A model generated the notes under the pieces. The model was not told where the DNA came from, searched no databases, and worked only from the letters and a program-made list of their open reading frames with translations. Below are positions 37,901 to 51,504 of a DNA stretch of 64,000 nucleotides, piece after piece (position 1 is the stretch's first letter; each line of letters starts with the position of its first letter). This DNA comes from Anticarsia gemmatalis (taxonomy: Eukaryota > Arthropoda > Insecta > Lepidoptera > Erebidae), in the NCBI RefSeq assembly GCF_050436995.1, contig NC_134747.1, positions 8,129,501 to 8,193,500 of the forward strand. The letters are read 5' to 3'. A program made the position numbers and the translations under genes.

Positions 37901-40900
37901 TGAAATATAGTTCTGGTTCCGCATTGCAGTCCTTGCATGGGGTAGCAGCACTGGTCGCTGCCACCGTAGGGAGGCGAGACATGGAAATAGTTTTACTAGA
38001 AAGGACCCCGCACTGGCTTTGTTGTACGAGTGTGTTTCTTTCCAATAAATAATATCTTTTGTTTATATTTTCGTTCACAGTCTACGCTATCCTGTAAAAA
38101 AAATACACAAATTTAAACGCAATTTCACGTAGAAATTTTAAGGAAACAACGACATTAGAGTTTTAATTAAAGTTGACTCAGTAGTTTTGGGGATTATCGT
38201 CGACGCACAAACAAGCTTATGTCTTTATATTGGTATAGATAGTTCGGGGAGACGGGCGGATACAGCCGATTTAGCTGTGACGGCGGCATGGTTTACCAAC
38301 TGATTGTTCTCGACAGTAAAATCAATAATAACGATTTTATTATTGGTGGTCGCGACCCTCGGTTTGTTGTTGCTTGCAAGCGCTCGGGGCAGGTTGTATT
38401 GTTAGGGGAATAGGGTCACCAAATGGTACTGTCACCTCAACAATATCGAACCAAACCAAAACATGACTAGTTTTGCAATGAACTTTCAATACGAACACAA
38501 AAGCGTTATTCCGAGAAATTAATCCTGCAAAGCAATTTACGAATTTAATGTTCTCGTAATTGAATTTATTTGAATCCATGATCTATGTTATTACGTGGGT
38601 TAATTACTGCTTATTGATGGACAATGTTTCATCTTAACACGTCAGAGTGTGGGTGATACAAAATAAACCTAAGTTTTGTTATTAAAGCAGAGTTTCTTTG
38701 TAACCTTTACGATAAAACTAGCTCAAGTAGAAAGTAAGTAGGTGGGTGATCTATTACGAAATCGTTTGGTAGATATCAACATTATAAACACATGTCATAT
38801 AGACATGAATCGAGTAATTCGTTTTTAATCTGTCCACTGTTTGTGTGTTGTCTTTATAGTTATTTGTATTGTCAATTTGTTCAATTAAGCACAAGTTTGC
38901 AGTGAGTAGCGGTAAGTTAAAATGTTGTTTGCGGTTTACAAGTAGCGGTGCTTTGATTGGCGACTATTGTTGCCACGATAATCCAGTTTGTTCGTTATTA
39001 CTACTATTTAGTTATTCGGTTGGCTTATAAATATTTCCTTTCCGCGACGTAGTCACGAGAGGGTACATTTTTGTTCGAAATATTACGTAGTTCCGTGTAG
39101 ACGAGCGCTGATATTTGCTGAAATGTAGGCAAATGTAAAATAAAGTTAAACAAACAGAAAAGCTAGTACCTACAATTTCAAAGGCTAACGTCCACATAAA
39201 TATCAAAACACATTATTATTGTTCGATATTACCGTTGGCTTTAGTTTCAGGTTTTATTTTAGACTCTAAATTCAGCGGTTCAAACTAATGGCACCGTTAG
39301 CTATTGTATTGTGGCAGTTATTGAAATATGTATGGGTTATATATACTCTTTGTTGCATAATTGGCATCATTTACAAAAAGTGTACATAACATGCAAACTG
39401 ACCGCATAATAAAAGTTCAGTCATAATACTTGGAAACTGGGTTCGTTTGCAATAAACTTTGTTACCCGTGATAAGAGCTATAGTGAACTTAATGCTCTAC
39501 TTTGTTGCACAGACCCCTCCGGAGGATCTTTTTACAATTTGCATTTCGTACAATTCGCATGCAATATTATTACAGAGATCTTAAACGTAATCTGATATTC
39601 TTTTGTGAGAATAGTACCTACAACATTTTAAGTGATCATAAAAAGAAATGCACGAAGAATCTTGCTTTATATGTTATAGTGAAAATTCTATCACATTTTT
39701 ACAGCATTCTTTTACGGCACCTTCATAACAATATTTTTAACATCACAATAGCAGATATCAAGTTGAAAGCTTCGTCCATCATTCTATGTTTAGAGTTTGC
39801 GGTCGGGTCGGGTCGGTTCTCGCTGTTACACTCGATGACTACGATCGTTTTCCAAATCATAATACATTTATAACCTCCGTTGGACAGTAACTGGCGCGTG
39901 TCTGTAAAACACTTACATAAGGAGAGCTTTGTTTATATTTTCGTTCTTCTGAAACAAGGTTTATTACCTCCGCTTTGTCCTCGGTTGTTCTTTGCGCCCA
40001 TGTAAAATCCTTTTCAAGTAAATTGCCTCCATCTCACCGGCAAAGTGGGTGAAAATGCACCGTTATTTCGCTGTCCTCATTTTTCGTTGTTATTAAACAA
40101 ATTATGCTGATAACGTCTTATATTATCGTGACTCTTCTCTTTAAAGACTGAAAATTTTATGACAGGAGTTTCCTTCGGTAAATTGTTAGGTAGGTATTCA
40201 TGGTAATATTCTGAAGTAGTGTGAGTGAGGTACCTGAAAGGGTACGGTATATGAAAATGGGGAGTGATTTTGTAGTGGAACGGGTGTCCCTCGACGTCAG
40301 TGCACGCATTCTTTTAAAACACCCTTTTGAGACGTCTCGTCTGCGAGGGATGCGAGCTCGCGGTAAGTGCCAACGATATATGAAAGCTGCAAAACACACA
40401 TTTATTTTGTATCATTTGTTTGTTTATTAGCGCATTGTCTGCACATCTTTTTGAGCAAAATATTATATAAGTGGTCGCTCGTAATGAAGGCTTTAGTTTT
40501 ATAGAATACTTTAAAAAGCTGTTTCTAGTGCAAATAAATCGTGGCAAGCTGCTCCAAGCTGCTATGATAGGTATAGCCGAGGCAAGTTGGTGCAATATAA
40601 GAAAGTTTCCTCACAAGTAAAGCTAGCGGGCGTGCTCTGGGGGCCATCTGATGAGTTTACTAAGTTTCTCGTTGGTGTGTTTTGTTCCTACTTGCGGGCG
40701 TGTTCGGAACACTAAATGCGACGTGTGGTGCCACCAACACCGATTTCGATTTATGATTCGCCTCGTAAATTAGAGCTTTGTGCCAAATCCTATATTTCAT
40801 AGAGAACAATATTTCAAAGCCGTGTTCCAATGGAATTTTAAAGCTAGAGAGAATTATAGATAACTGCGGGCTAAATATACACGAATTTAGTATTTATTGC

Positions 40901-43900
40901 TGTTATCCTCGAACAACATGCTATTGCACAGGTAGCGATAAAAATATTGCTTTAGGTTTTATTATATTAAGTCATGTCTACTACAATCGTAGTTTGTTCT
41001 TTGTTGGGTTAACAACCATAGCACCAATTTGCAAAATTAGGTTTGAGCATTTGAAAATTGCTATTTCACTAAACGCTACAACAAAAATATTAATTTTGTT
41101 TTTGTTTAACATATGTTATTAATGAATGTTTGTTCATATACCTGTGTGTATTCAGTACACTAACACAACACGTAGAATTAAACTTTCCGTATTTATATGT
41201 GCGGTTAGGAGCAAAGCAATTATAAGTTGGCGTAAAATTTGTTGTCTGCGTAGAGCAGCCTTGTTGAGACAAAGGACTGAGACTTGTGACATACTGCCTG
41301 GTTATGTAGTTAATGGAGTGAAAACCACGCATACTATTCAAAGTTATACAACATGATGTTATAAAATCCGTTGAAGACAGAAGGATGCGTCGAGCCGAGA
41401 GTAAGGAATAGGAAATAAGTTACTCGAAGCTCACTTAAGGTTTTTCTTTTTCCTTGCTTTTAATTGGACTCCTATATTTGTAGAAATAAAAACTAACTCC
41501 ATAACAAACTTTTTCTGCCTTCCGCGAAAACAACCACTACGGTTTTTCGATTGTAGGAAAACTTTTTATAATCGTTCTTAATTCAACTTGAAGCTTGGCT
41601 ATAAAAGTGCCAGTCACATTTTATTGATTTCGTATAATCTCGTTTCACGTTTACATATTTACAAATTAGATTTTGAAGAAAAACTGAAGTAAGCTCTGTG
41701 GGTGCGGGCGCGAAGCCGCGGAGACGAAATTATTGATTTCAGCGTGGCGAGGGAAACTTTTGCATTCGCTTCCTTTGCTAGACAAATTGCTTATCTGCGA
41801 CTATTATTTACGCCACTTTCTTCTTTATTTAATACATATTGTCTTGGAAATTAATTTCAGAGCAATGATTTTACAATTTTTGTAAGTAAAAAGAAAAACG
41901 AGCATATTAAAACAATGTTAAAGCTTGTAATAATTAAGTATCTTATCAATTGATACATGTTGACATGCACAAAAACAGCTAATGAGTGGTTTTAGGCCGT
42001 TGTCGTAGAAAAAGCAGCAAATAAATAATTATACATTATCTATGAGCAGCTGAATAAAGTTAAATTATATCTTGGACGTATTCCTTATAAGCAGATGGAA
42101 GCTATTTAAAGGTCTTGTCTGTTGAAACAAGAAAATAATTAGCATACATAAATACGAGATGTATAATTATTTCAAAGCTAATGTAGCTATTAAAATTAAG
42201 GTTTCCTGCAAGTCGCGCTAGTAACAGACTACACGCATTATGGTTAGGTCCCTCTGGTCTCTCCCTAAGGATAACTTCTATTTTATAGTAAGACAGCTGT
42301 TACTTGCTTCAGAGTGATGCTTTTATAACTTTCCAAATGAATATAATCATTTAAATTGTTTACCTAAATGTAGTTTTGAAGTCAAGTTTCCATTTAGACA
42401 TAAAACCCATTATCATTTGCGGTATCATTTTTCAGTATAAGGAGCGCCGGCGAATGTAGAAAACTTTATGTCACATTCATTAGGTACATTTTTCAGTAGA
42501 AACTTAAGCTTAAGTGGGTGGACAATAGAGGGCTGCCGCTACCGACGGCACTCGTATAGTGCGAGCTCCTTGCTAATGACTTGAATGGCTTCATTAACAG
42601 AGTTACTTCGATACGTGACTGCAAATGCTAATTAGTTTAGCTGAGGAAGGGATGCCGTGTCAATGTATTTTTTTTCTGGTACAAAGTTTCTAATGGCAGA
42701 CTGTTTTAATTTTGCAAAGCTGAGCTTCCAAATTAAATTTTGACCGGAGCGCGCTTGCCTAATTTTTCTTTGCTTTCTTGGATGACACGTCTGCCCTTCT
42801 ATCTGTAGACAGGACGCCCTTATCGAACGAATTTCATGCCGACCGCGACGAAGATCGTACTGTGTAGACGTTGTCATAGTTACTGCGACAGTCGCTATTG
42901 AATGTACGATTTATCCATCAGTGTATCAACTCCTTCAATCTAGCTAGATTAACTTTGAAAAAGAGTTTTTGTTCTGCCAGCAGACAATCTTACACTGATG
43001 TATTTGCCTCTTTATTTGCCAAGAAAATATACCAGACGCGCGTAATCGGTGCAGTACACGAACGTTTCTCGAAAGGTCATAGTTTACTACTGAGCGTTCA
43101 GCGTATTGTTCGTACAGACACATGTGCATTACAGACTGACGTCCAGCTAGGGTAGGGTGTGTTAAAAATAGAGTGGACCGGACATTGAACCGGTGGCTCC
43201 GGACATCGCAGTAATGAAAGTGTCCCATCGTGTTCGCTACGAGTTTTCGCGAGTGAACCAATTTCCCGCAGTTCGAAATAATTCACGTCCAGCAATCCTA
43301 GCTATTTAACGATATATTTCTGAATTCACAGTTTATGATGACGTTTTCATATGAAACTCGGCTGATTGCATTGAATACAATAATGTTATTATTGATTTAA
43401 ATGACTGATTTCGTTACTCTGGTTGTTATTTTAATTGTAATTATATATTTTCTCCGAAATTTCACTCCTACTCCTTATCCTTACCCTGATTTCCATTCCA
43501 AATATGCGGATTGGCTTAGATTGAAGATAAATGGAATAATTTGATAGTAAAATAAATTCTCTCTCTTTTTATTTTGAGCTTGTTAGTAAGAATTTATAAG
43601 ATCAGCACTGTTATAGGTATAACCGTAACACAGACACGGCATTATTGGATAATTTGATTTTATACATTGACTTGAGAAATAATTTCAAGCGACTAAAGAG
43701 CTCCGTCGTGTCGTGAATCATAATCGTTACTGAACACAATTTGGAGCTTTCAAAGTTCAAAATTATAGCGAAAAACCTTTTACTAGTTGGAGCTTCAGAA
43801 TAAAAGGATCAATAAACGCCAATAGGTTTAGAATCCTATAAGAAATACAATCATAGAAGAGTTGTTTATGAAAGAAACTTCTGGTTACCGATTTAGGGAT

Positions 43901-44647
43901 TCCTTCCATCGAATTTCGGGATGGATATTATTTATTTATGTAGGAATAAAGAATCTCTCGGGTATTTGTTGCCGGAAATTTTACCAGCTCAACATCAATG
44001 TTTATCCATAACATATTATACTTACTTCCGAACGTGTAACATCAGTAGCAAAAGTCGAAGAACAAATTGGAATTATTTAGAACTTCTGTACTGTGTAGCG
44101 CAAGTTACTCGACGGAAATATTGGGGTTTCGGTTTGGAATAGTAATCCCAATGTTTATACTTGCATCTAATTTGTAGTATGTTTTACGACTGTGTAATAT
44201 TGCTGCAGCGTAAGTAGATATAATAAAACGTGTATTTTAATATCTTCTGCGACTTAGGACTGTTGTTGACTGTACATGGATTATGAATTTATTTGTTTGA
44301 TCCAAAATAATACCGAATAATGTGTTCAAGTAATGAAAGCAGATCATTTATTCATTTTAATCTAATATTTATACTTAAGCTGGTCAAAGTTCAGAATTCC
44401 AAAGTTACTGTAAGCGAACATTAAGGTCATAAAGTCATTAGTACTTATTGTGATTGCAGACGCCTAATTCAAGACAAATGTTAGTTTAGACCTTCGACCG
44501 ATAGAATTACATTTACGATATTGCACATCGATCAAAATGTGGCACATAGTCAATTATTCTTTTTTTTTACCACTCTACGTGATTCGTTTAATTTAGTAGG
44601 ATTACATAATATATCAACCTATCTATAAGGCCCATTTATTACGATAC

Positions 44648-44765
44648 TACGCTTGTCTCATCCATTGCAGTCTTACACATATCACGATGTAGTCCGACCA
44701 TCTAGTTGTACGCCTTCCTTGAGCTCTTCACCCATCCCATGGCTGCCAGTCCGTTACCACTTTGG
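44648..44765 (-). mobile_element. C-terminal fragment of a LINE, decayed
   Basis: On the minus strand the translation gives VTDWQPWDG, a frame break, then GRRTTRWSDYIVICVRLQWMRQA. This matches the W-x-P-R-x-G...GRPxxRWxDDI...WMxxAQ pattern that closes many insect LINE proteins. The tail differs from the LINE tails at 8690 and 14064, so it is a second family. The fragment is short and frameshifted. Confidence 0.6.
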
Positions 44766-45303
44766 TCTACGAATACAAACTCCCTTGTTATATAATTGTA
44801 TATATGGTACGTTATTTGCAATAAGCAAGAAATGTTAATACGGGCCATAGTTGTATGTCAACAGAAAATATTTATGATAGAACTTAATATACATTTCAAA
44901 TATTTCTTTTTGTATGAATAAATAAGGTCAGTACTATATTACCGACATGAATTGTGTCTAAACAACATAATTTATCACATCAAGTGTGTCAACGCGGGGT
45001 AAGTGCGCACCTTGCGTCTTCCCGTATTCATAGCATAATAATTTAAAGCCATTAACTGTGGAATAGCGGAGCAAGTTCCTAGTAGACCGTTATTACAGGC
45101 ATATAGTACCTGTTGGATAATAAACGGCTACTGGTATTATACTGAGTTCTATATCATTAGTTGCGCTGACGGCACGTGCTGTCATAGCAGGTATTTTCAA
45201 TAGCCTAGAACTTGCATACTTTGTGGTTAAAGACACGCTTATGATCAGCACTTTAGGCGCTATTACACAGCGTGCGCTGTTCACAGTCTCCAGGTGCTAC
45301 AAA

Positions 45304-45555
45304 TCTATACTAATATTATAAAGCTGAAGAGTTTGTTTGTTTGTTTGTTTGAACGCGCTAATCTCAGGAGCTACTGGTCCAATTTGAAAAATTCTTTCAG
45401 TGTTAGATAGCCCAGTTATCGAGGAAGGCTATAGGCTATATAACATCACGCTACAGTCATTAGGAGCGGAGTAGCAACGAAAAATGTTACAAAAGCGGGG
45501 AAAATTTTGACTCATTCTCTTAAGTGACGCAAGCGAAGTTGCGCGGGTCAGCTAG
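45304..45555 (+). mobile_element. short non-autonomous Helitron of lepidopteran type (252 bp)
   Basis: It begins TCTATACTAATATTATAAAG directly after A, carries four GTTT-type units at about 45330-45350, and ends in a CGCAA...TTGCG hairpin followed by GGGTCAGCTAG, with T next. TC start, hairpin, CTAG end and insertion between A and T are the Helitron rules. The (GTTT)n tract and sequence resemble the microsatellite-associated Lep1-type elements of moths and butterflies. It encodes nothing and depends on a helper. Confidence 0.82.
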
Positions 45556-47117
45556 TATTGTATAAGGCCGACTTCTGTGCGTAGGACATCCAGTAATAGG
45601 ACAACTCAGACAGTCACCGTATGCATCCCGTCGACAGCGTGTAATGGAATAGGCGAAGCCTCACTGAGTGACGTGTTCGACAATCAGTATCCATATGATA
45701 GGCCAATGAAAATAATGTGACGTAATCATTTGCCCCGTCCATTCATTTACAGTTCAGTTCAATTGGTTGTATATGGAGAGCGCTCTCAGCGATATGGTCA
45801 GCCATTCGTGGTAATAGGCTCAAAAGCATTATTGGCCTTTCTATGCCTAAATTCCGCAATACAAATGAGAGAAACAGAGCTCATATCAATTGACACCGTT
45901 TTGGAATGTTCATTATACATATTCAGATTATTACCTATAATCTGAATATGTATAATAATATGAAAAATATTTAGTACAAAATTCGAAAAAATTGTAAACA
46001 TCAAGAAATTATAAATATAAACTGGACTTATGTCTCTCTCGTGGGGTCCTAGAATGTACCTAAGAGTATACATAATAAATTAATTGCAACATGGGATTCA
46101 ATTTTGTCGGCAACAAAGTAATGTCGTTCAATATGTTGCGCAACATATGTAGTGTTCTCCAGTAAGGCTGTTATCGCACTCATCGGAACAAAGTTTGCAC
46201 ACAAAGTGGAAGCAAATGGAAAACGCGTTCACCGTATTAAAGCCCAAGTTTGCTGCCCTCAACTAACGTAATTAATATTAACTTTTCAATTACAAGGAAA
46301 TCGTATTATTAATGTAAAATCTAGATAGATCCCATCCTCATTAGTAAGCTATTTGTATTCAACCAATTTAATCTCTAGGATGAAAGCTTTGTGTCTGCCG
46401 AAGGATTTATAACTTATAGCCTTTGTCAGTTACTTAATCCGCGTACATTTTACCCGCACAATAAAAATTTCCATAAAATTTCAACAACTCATGCTATATT
46501 CTTAGGGTTCGCATTTTCTAAAATAGTCGGTTAGTTCCTTCCTTAAGCTTCGAGATCTTTGAATAAAAAAAGGTTCAGCGGTTAAGGCGTGATCACGTCA
46601 CTTAATACACATCTCAATCGAGATTATAATAAAACGAGTATAGTTTCGGGGTAAGAGATACATTAACAAATTGCAGTAACGAATTGACGGTGCCATTTTC
46701 TTAAGTGCGTTTGTGAACTGTAATACCATTCTACTAGATTTTATCGTACCTTATGATTATCATTTGCATTTTATTCTGAAAACTTTGCTACTACAGTTCA
46801 TGCATGTTCATACAGTTTATTTAAAAAGTGTTCTAAAATAACAAGGTAAAAACTTAGTGCTTTACGGTAGAGTGTGAAGCTTAAATCGTAACTCATCTAA
46901 CTTTCTTTGATGATATGGTCTTACCAACGAGGTCTTACTTAGAACGTTGAAGCGAAGTATAAAGTACTGCAGATGAATATTTTTTGCTACAAAGTAAAGC
47001 TAAATTGCAGTTTTTTAATATTATGTACCTACTTTACCTACACATTTAAATCAACAATGGAATAATTCGACAGTTGATAAATGGCTTTCTGCAGCTATTT
47101 TCTTTGTATAAAACGGA
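45556..47117. other. CadN intron 1, section with a palindrome
   Basis: 1.56 kb of AT-rich intron. It contains the 20-bp perfect stem at 45912-45956. Otherwise I see nothing supported. Confidence 0.5.
45912..45956. repeat. perfect 20-bp inverted repeat with a 5-base loop
   Basis: Arm 45912-45931 pairs base for base with 45937-45956. The arm reads ATTATACATATTCAGATTAT. No tandem repetition explains it. Confidence 0.85.
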
Positions 47118-48282
47118 ATGCCATCAAAAACATTCTGTAAAAACCTCAAGTCTCGCCGTAAAAAGTTGTGAGATCTATATAATACCAAGTCGATTAATCT
47201 ATTTAGTCTCTACTTAAAGGACCTTCTGTCTTAAGTTATTACGTATGTTATTACCATGCCAATTTAAAAAAAATACCTCTAAAACAAATAGACCGACCTG
47301 GCCATCGCATGATTTGATTATTAGTATGTATCACACTACACAGCACGACGAGAAGTTAATGCTCCTGAAATTTTAATGGCGAATTTGTGTTTTCTTGCGA
47401 TGACCAAGTCGATCTATTTGTTTTAAAGGTATTTTATTTTTTAATTGACATGGTAATAACATACGTAATAACTTAAGACAGAAGGTCCTTTAAGTAGAGA
47501 CTAAATAGATTAATCGACTTGGTATTATATAGATCTCACAACTTTTTACGGCGAGACTTGAGGTTTTTACAGAATGTTTTTGATGGCATCTCACTTCTTT
47601 TTTGTAGAGCGAATAGAGCAAACATAAGTCCAATTTGTATGGAAAGCCGTATTTTTTTCATAATTCAACATATTTTCCTATGGGAATGTTGTTCAGTTTC
47701 ATGGGCTAAACACCCTTACCCACCCTATACCCCCTCCCGTTATGTCTCATATAGTAGATACATATTTACACCTATTTATTTTATTTTCTACAGAAATAAT
47801 AATTTAATTCATTAACTGCAAATGTAACCTTGTAATCTTATACATTTATATGGGATTACAAAGTTATTGTTGCAGTTAGTGTATTTAGAAAACTTGACCG
47901 AAATTAGAAAATATTGAATTTTTCCCATGATTAAGACACTAAACCCTATTTGTATTCTAAATTTTAAGCTTCTAAGTCTGCTAGAAGTACCTTAGACTTT
48001 TGATGATCGGTGAGTCAGTGAGTCAGTGAATCAGTGAGTGACAAAATTCAAAATTTTAACAAGTTGTCATTCTTAAACTACTGGTTCAAATTGACTGAAA
48101 TTTTAAATATACCGTGTTTATACAATGACTGATTAGTTGCTGAAAATCCAGGCTTCTTGTTTTATCCACTACGAAATTATAGGGGTGTCAAAAATAGCCC
48201 GAATTGCTTCGAGAAAAGGATGTTACGGCCGTGCCGCTTTTTTTTTGCTCGACTTGCGGGGGCACTTCCGTGCCCCCAGATA
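47118..48282 (+). mobile_element. foldback-headed transposable element, copy 2 (1165 bp)
   Basis: Same orientation and same ends as copy 1. By eye only a handful of substitutions and small indels separate the two, so the insertions are young. Arms are 47118-47309 and 47396-47589; the terminal GC hairpin is 48258-48277. A 98-codon open frame (47519-47815) lies across the arm and tail but is not kept open as a protein in the other copies' annotation and shows no domain. Confidence 0.8.
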
Positions 48283-51200
48283 TGTAACAAGCTTAATACA
48301 ACGAAGTTGATTCCAGTGACATGTCAATAATTATAATCAGTAAAAACGGTTGAAACTGAAGGCGACTCGTAAATTATCATTTTACACGAAAACCCGACGC
48401 CAAGCGTTTGGTATATTTATGCCGAGTGTTCTCATTACTCAGCTACACAGGTTTTTACGATAGCTCATCTCGAACTAATGTGCTCTTTGTTACATCGGCA
48501 CACAATCCACAATATGTAGCACTTCTGTAAATATTTCTACAGGAACCGCTTTGTTTGATGTGACGTGCGTGGGTCTGACCATTGTCCGCAATCGCTGTTT
48601 TGTGCCCTTTCACATAATAGCATGTGTTACACTCGTAACCGACGCTTCGTACTTAAATTTTTCCGACATCACTTTGTTTGTTTATCCCAAATATCCTCCT
48701 GGAGCAACCTGGGGCGAGATAACTTGATGATGTAGTGAACGTATGTTAAACATATCAAACGTTCGCGATCCCTAAAAAGTAAATTCGTACCGTCTGTGCT
48801 CGTTATTACAAAGTTTTGTGCGATGAGATGGCGTGTAGCCGACGACATCCCTTGTAAATCAATATAATAAGTTCTGCATATATGATACCCTTGGCGAGCT
48901 CTCAGAATGTTACGCTTTACTGAAAAACATATCCTTTGTGGGTGGTGTATTTCGTACGTCCCATTGAAGCTGATGAAATTAATCTTATTTATCTGAAAAG
49001 TTATCTACAAACTTGCTTTATGTCTGAGACAAATCATCTTTTGTTCTTTGTTTTTATTATCATAATTTACAAATTGATTTCAATAGCGAAACTAAATCTT
49101 TAAAACATTTTCAATTATGATTTAGTAAATTATATAACTTAGTACGTTATTGTCTTTATAAAATATCTGCTACTATTTCTTATAGTTCGTAGAATTAGGT
49201 GCTACGGCCCAGTAGACACGCTCGTAGCAAGAGCCTTTGGCAGCAATCTCGGCCGTTTTCCCCGTTACGGACAGTTTATTCTCAATAAGAGTTTAATTTC
49301 AGCGAGGTTTGAACCGAGACCATGAAGACGTTGTGCAGCTTTTGTTCAAAATTGTCTTTAATATCTTTTTATGGAATTTATGCTGAGCTAAATTGCCTAC
49401 AGCTGCGCATTTTGATTGACTACCTCAGCATTAATTCTATGCGCGGTCTCTGCTCAACTTGTTTATACTACGTTAAAACCTTTAACTCATTAAAGGTTAA
49501 TAAACTCCAGTCCCAGTTGATGTATAGACAGCAGTTTACGGGCTGTTAGAAGCCTGAGAAATTCTGACAAGTACTCTAACTTTAGGTTATCGATATTCCC
49601 GGTTGGTTTACAGAGGTCAAACGGCAGTCGTTTGGAGTAAAATACTAACTATTAACCGAATCAGCTTAGACAGACTGACGTAAACTCACCTGGGGAAATA
49701 TTAGTGCCTAAGGTTCACCGCACACTGCTCCATCTAAGGTTACAACTGAAGGCACCTGAAATAACATCAAGACCTTTTGTTGTATTTTGTTAAAAATTAA
49801 AAGCTTATTGTAGTGTTAATAAAACTTAACGATGTTCATCCAGTTAAGTTTGATAACGTAACGTCGGACATCGATTTTTTAAAAATGTTTTTCGATCTAT
49901 TGTTTTATGAAAGAAATTACAATTATTTGTCGCTTCAGTACGTCGAAGTGACAGCATCCTCGGGGCATTGACGAGTTTTTATGAATATTTACACCTGTAC
50001 AAAGCAGATAACAAAGCCTTTGTCAACTTCAATGTAGGTGTAAAACAAAGCAAATAAAAGGATTCGCGCACGTAAAAGTTTAGATTATAGGGCACTATGC
50101 TAAGCTTTATTGCTTTGATGTGATGTGGGTATCCCTCCTGGAATATCACTTGGAATGAGACCGCGCCGCACATTTTCATTTTATCTTTAAATGAAAACCT
50201 TTGGATGCCGTAACAATAATTGCTTATATTATTGCTAGACCGCAGGGAGTACACTGATATCAATATAGAAAGTACTTACCAACAAATGAATGTGCTCGAT
50301 AACGTATTATGTTTTTTTTTACTTAACTAATTAATATATTTTGTTTTTGGAAACGCCCCACGGGTAACTTTAGACGAATGGTAAACAGATCCCTGAAATC
50401 CTATTTAACAGATCGCCCCTCCTACTCTATCATCGTGTTACAATTATCCACTCGAGACTGTGCAGTAAATATTTATTTTCATTCTTGATCACTAAGATTG
50501 TTTGTTTAATAAATTACGTTTATATTACAATAGTCCAGGCTTTTAGCCCTCGGCGCGCCGAGTGCTTAGTAATTATTATTTGTAATTTGTAGAGGTTATT
50601 GAGTACGGAGCGATAATTATTTTCTAAAAGTATGTTAAGCGCAGGCATTTTTCGCTTAACCCTCTCACGAAAACAATAATCGTCACTAACGGAGGTTCGT
50701 TACGTGGGTAATGAAGCCCTACAAAGCAGTTTTAATTGCCCTTATAGCTGGGCCCGTATTCCACACTGGCGCCCTCAAATGACCCAACAAATTGACCGGC
50801 TCACGCGATGCTTTACTTATTATTATAGGTATTTCCAATAATGGCTCTTTTCAAATTAGTAATTCGTAACTCAAAATAAAAGTTAATTGGCATGTGCGTG
50901 CAACACTTTACATTTCGGTAAAGTACACTAGGTGACCTAGGATTGTGTATGGCGTACGATTTTAAGTATTCATTAATAAATTTGTTTATATAACCTTCTG
51001 ATAATATCTGCTATGAGCGTGAACTCATGTTTGAAACATTGTGAAATGTTTCATAATCTTTTAGGAACTTTTAGCAAGATAAATTACGTGTCGATAAAAA
51101 AACCCTTTCTGAAGGACATTGAAAACGGTGTCAAATGAGCGCTATATTTTTTTTTATTCTGAACTATCGATCCATGTTCATAATTCTTACATTTATGTAT

Positions 51201-51504
51201 GAAACTTTCAACTCGGCCATCGTTTCCTTCAAGCTGCCATTGCTTTTCACAGTACATTTATTTATTGGTATTGCGAGAAACATGTTCAACACGTAAGGAG
51301 AAATGATTGGAAACGATTAGACTTCAATTGTCTGGAGTGAAATGTATTGCGTAAACTGTTGGTTTATAGTTCATATTTCCTTTGCTATGGTTCTAAAAGT
51401 TCTTTTCACGCTATTTCATTTTCCATGTTCACCGTACTCTAATATTTTACCATTTAATGCTCGTCTTTTAGATAACATGCTAATTATGACAACACGTATA
51501 ATTC
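48283..51504. other. CadN intron 1, spacer between element copies 2 and 3
   Basis: 3.2 kb of AT-rich intron. Short open frames only. No repeat or exon that I can support. Confidence 0.5.

Larger units (their letters stand above)
32155..45303. other. CadN intron 1, unique-looking section
   Basis: About 13.1 kb with no supported exon. GC-rich patches lie at 34445-34520 (with a strong hairpin) and 34865-34965. A LINE tail lies near 44648-44765. The many short open frames on both strands show no recognisable domains. Confidence 0.5.

Noticed and set aside
47519..47815. 98-codon open frame in element copy 2 as a transposon protein
   Set aside because: It starts within the foldback arm, has no catalytic motif, and is a by-product of the repeat sequence.
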